From positions 28,803 through 92,802 of IMG/VR virus record IMGVR_UViG_3300042566_000180: 64,000 bases of DNA. One strand, written 5' to 3'. This document shows, in pieces, positions 62,856 through 64,000 of the stretch. Both the position numbers and the translations under genes were made by a program. The notes under the pieces are model-generated. The model was given only the letters and a program-made list of their open reading frames with translations, was not told the DNA's origin and did not search any database. The DNA is from a virus. How positions within the stretch are numbered: position 1 is the first letter of the stretch; each line of letters starts with the position of its first letter.

Positions 62856-63191
62856 TTAATCGTTAAAGTAAAAGTCAGGATGTTTTTCCTCTTCTAAAGC
62901 TTTAACTAAGTTATTGTGTCCTTCTAAAGCTTCGTCATAAGTATGGTATCTACGTTGATACTGATCATGTGGACCTTTAAATATCATAGACTCAAATAAT
63001 ACTGGTGGATAAACTTTATCTTTTTGCCCAAAGTTAAGACCATGATCAAAGTGTAAAAACACTGTAGATATTCTTTGGTCACCTATTACATTAAGTGCAA
63101 TACGTGGATCTGTAAATACTTCTTCTTTTGGATATTCTCCATCAGGTAACATTGTAAATGTTTTATCTTCGTTTAATATATAGTAGTTCAT
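62856..63191 (-). CDS. Conserved phage hypothetical protein
   Basis: A 111-residue acidic protein (MNYYILNEDKTFTMLPDGEY). The block VFLHFDHGLNFGQKDKVYPP followed by VLFESMIF and a RRYHTYDEALEGHNN stretch is a pattern I know from small proteins in many phages, function unknown. The HFDHG segment could hold a metal, though no complete active site is visible. It is separated from the DUF932-type gene upstream by a terminator, so it may need its own promoter or readthrough. Confidence 0.65.
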   Translation of the reverse strand: MNYYILNEDKTFTMLPDGEYPKEEVFTDPRIALNVIGDQRISTVFLHFDHGLNFGQKDKVYPPVLFESMIFKGPHDQYQRRYHTYDEALEGHNNLVKALEEEKHPDFYFND

Positions 63192-63199
63192 ATATTTAA

Positions 63200-63245
63200 A
63201 TTTAAAAACAAGTAGGATGCATTTCTACATCCTACTTGTTCTAGT
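63200..63245 (-). terminator. Terminator after the DUF932-type gene
   Basis: AACAAGTAGGATG (63207-63219) and CATCCTACTTGTT (63228-63240) form a perfect 13-pair stem with an eight-base loop. On the minus strand TTTTTAAATTT follows the stem. It lies right after the stop at 63246 and before the start of the gene at 63191. Confidence 0.85.
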
Positions 63246-64000
63246 TTATAAAAAGGTTACACCAAATATTGGTCTTTCTACCTCTTCAAAGTAAGATAAC
63301 GTTTCTTGTTCTTCTACTACATCTTCTTCTATAGCAGGTACTGCTGTTTGTGAAGACAAATTAGTTAAGAAAAATGTATGCACCTTTTGATGATCACTAA
63401 GATATCTCATAGGATGAGAATCTTTTAGTGCGTATGTAATATGATTATATAAACTCCATGCTGAGTCAGCAGATGCATTATATAAATAACTAGGAGTATC
63501 TAGTTCACGCTTAACTATACCAACTTGTGACAAGGTTAATATTTCTTGATCTGCATATAGCTGACCAATAATAGATGCTTGTTCTTTTTTGGTTAGTATG
63601 ATCTGTTTAAATGTTTCTTTATCAGCAACTAAGTTATCATAGTGTTCCTTAGCTTTAGATATCTGATATTGAATAGTTTGTGTAGCATCTGATAATGCAG
63701 TGCCTGTATGTTTTCTGGCGTAGTTACCGATGTCTCCAGATACCATACCGTTCATACATACAAATACTTGTGCACCTACTGCACATTTAAATCTCATCAT
63801 TTTGTTATATGAGTTTGACCATGCAAACATTAGACCCATATCTTGGTCATTACCGTAATTTAAATGGTAGATACCTTGTGCTACTTCTCCATTTAGATTA
63901 GTCTTGTATAGCTCGTTAGAAATTGTAAATCCTGCAGCAGCTAATTCTTTTTTAGTCTCATCAATTACATAACTGTGAGGTATAACAGCATAGCTTTTAC
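63246..64000 (-). CDS. DUF932 (phage/plasmid-like) protein, 5' partial
   Basis: The visible ~250 residues are the C-terminal part of a DUF932-type protein. The frame is open to the window edge, reading through HSYVIDETKKELAAAGF and HLNYGNDQDMGLMFAWSNSY, so the Met at 63839 is internal. The pattern MMRFKCAVGAQVFVCMNGMV is a recognisable part of this family, which is common in phages and plasmids. Function is not established; a link to DNA metabolism or conflict is often proposed. A strong terminator follows the stop, so the transcript is largely separate from the downstream operon. Confidence 0.75.
   Translation of the reverse strand, partial: KSYAVIPHSYVIDETKKELAAAGFTISNELYKTNLNGEVAQGIYHLNYGNDQDMGLMFAWSNSYNKMMRFKCAVGAQVFVCMNGMVSGDIGNYARKHTGTALSDATQTIQYQISKAKEHYDNLVADKETFKQIILTKKEQASIIGQLYADQEILTLSQVGIVKRELDTPSYLYNASADSAWSLYNHITYALKDSHPMRYLSDHQKVHTFFLTNLSSQTAVPAIEEDVVEEQETLSYFEEVERPIFGVTFL

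Noticed and set aside
1-64000. TAG or TGA stop-codon recoding, known in some crAss-like phages
   Set aside because: All main genes end properly at TAA, TAG or TGA and read through long distances without in-frame stops under the standard code.
1-64000. tRNA genes, CRISPR arrays, insertion sequences, attachment sites
   Set aside because: No intergenic gap is long enough for several tRNAs, no cloverleaf-like sequence was noticed in the gaps, no regularly spaced repeats and no transposase or integrase motifs were found.

Overview
The window is a stretch of a double-stranded DNA bacteriophage genome that most closely fits a crAss-like phage (Crassvirales-type) infecting a member of the Bacteroidota, plausibly a flavobacterium. 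The evidence is gene order and protein type: tail fibres, then small tail-ring-like proteins, a very large muzzle-like tail protein, a run of very large proteins likely to be packaged, and one giant polypeptide with the DFDID motif expected of a crAss-like virion RNA polymerase. A second block of nucleotide-metabolism genes lies on the opposite strand. Translation starts sit in A/T-rich contexts without clear Shine-Dalgarno sequences, as in Bacteroidota. One tail protein carries a SprB-type repeat known from flavobacterial gliding adhesins. The DNA is AT-rich, and no tRNA, insertion sequence, CRISPR array or integrase was seen. No reading frame requires stop-codon recoding.

Plus strand, 1-12.8 kb: two tandem S74-chaperone tail fibres (the first cut by the window edge) are followed by small tail-tip or fibre accessory proteins and a cluster of cysteine-rich and Fn3/Ig-like domain proteins. 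One Fn3 domain appears to be split across a +1 frame change at about 9.52 kb. Plus strand, 12.9-21.9 kb: a calcineurin-like phosphoesterase, an unknown protein, two ring-like proteins, a small HExxH protein and a 1680-residue muzzle-like protein. Plus strand, 21.9-55.5 kb: six proteins of 463-4545 residues that are probably virion cargo. They include wall-degrading domains (M15-type peptidase, lysozyme-like), several HExxH metallopeptidase motifs, the giant RNA polymerase and a last protein with a PD-(D/E)XK nuclease domain. These would be injected to open the envelope, process DNA and start transcription.

Minus strand, 64-55.5 kb: a convergent, probably early or middle operon of short and tightly overlapping genes. 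It holds a DUF932-type protein (cut by the window edge), a conserved unknown, a dNMP kinase, an SPL-like radical SAM protein with unusual cysteine spacing, a metallophosphoesterase, small membrane and zinc-ribbon proteins, both class I ribonucleotide reductase subunits, a MazG-like pyrophosphohydrolase and a cyclic-phosphate-processing receiver-domain protein. Four short genes (34-55 codons) fill the apparent gaps. Together these genes remodel host nucleotide pools for phage DNA synthesis.

The two blocks meet at a strong bidirectional terminator at about 55.53 kb. Two further plus-strand terminators (7.67 and 12.82 kb), one minus-strand terminator (63.22 kb) and four copies of a GTAtATT-type promoter-like motif (7.08, 7.71, 14.28, 33.47 kb) divide the transcription units. 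Terminase, portal, major capsid and replication genes are not in this window.
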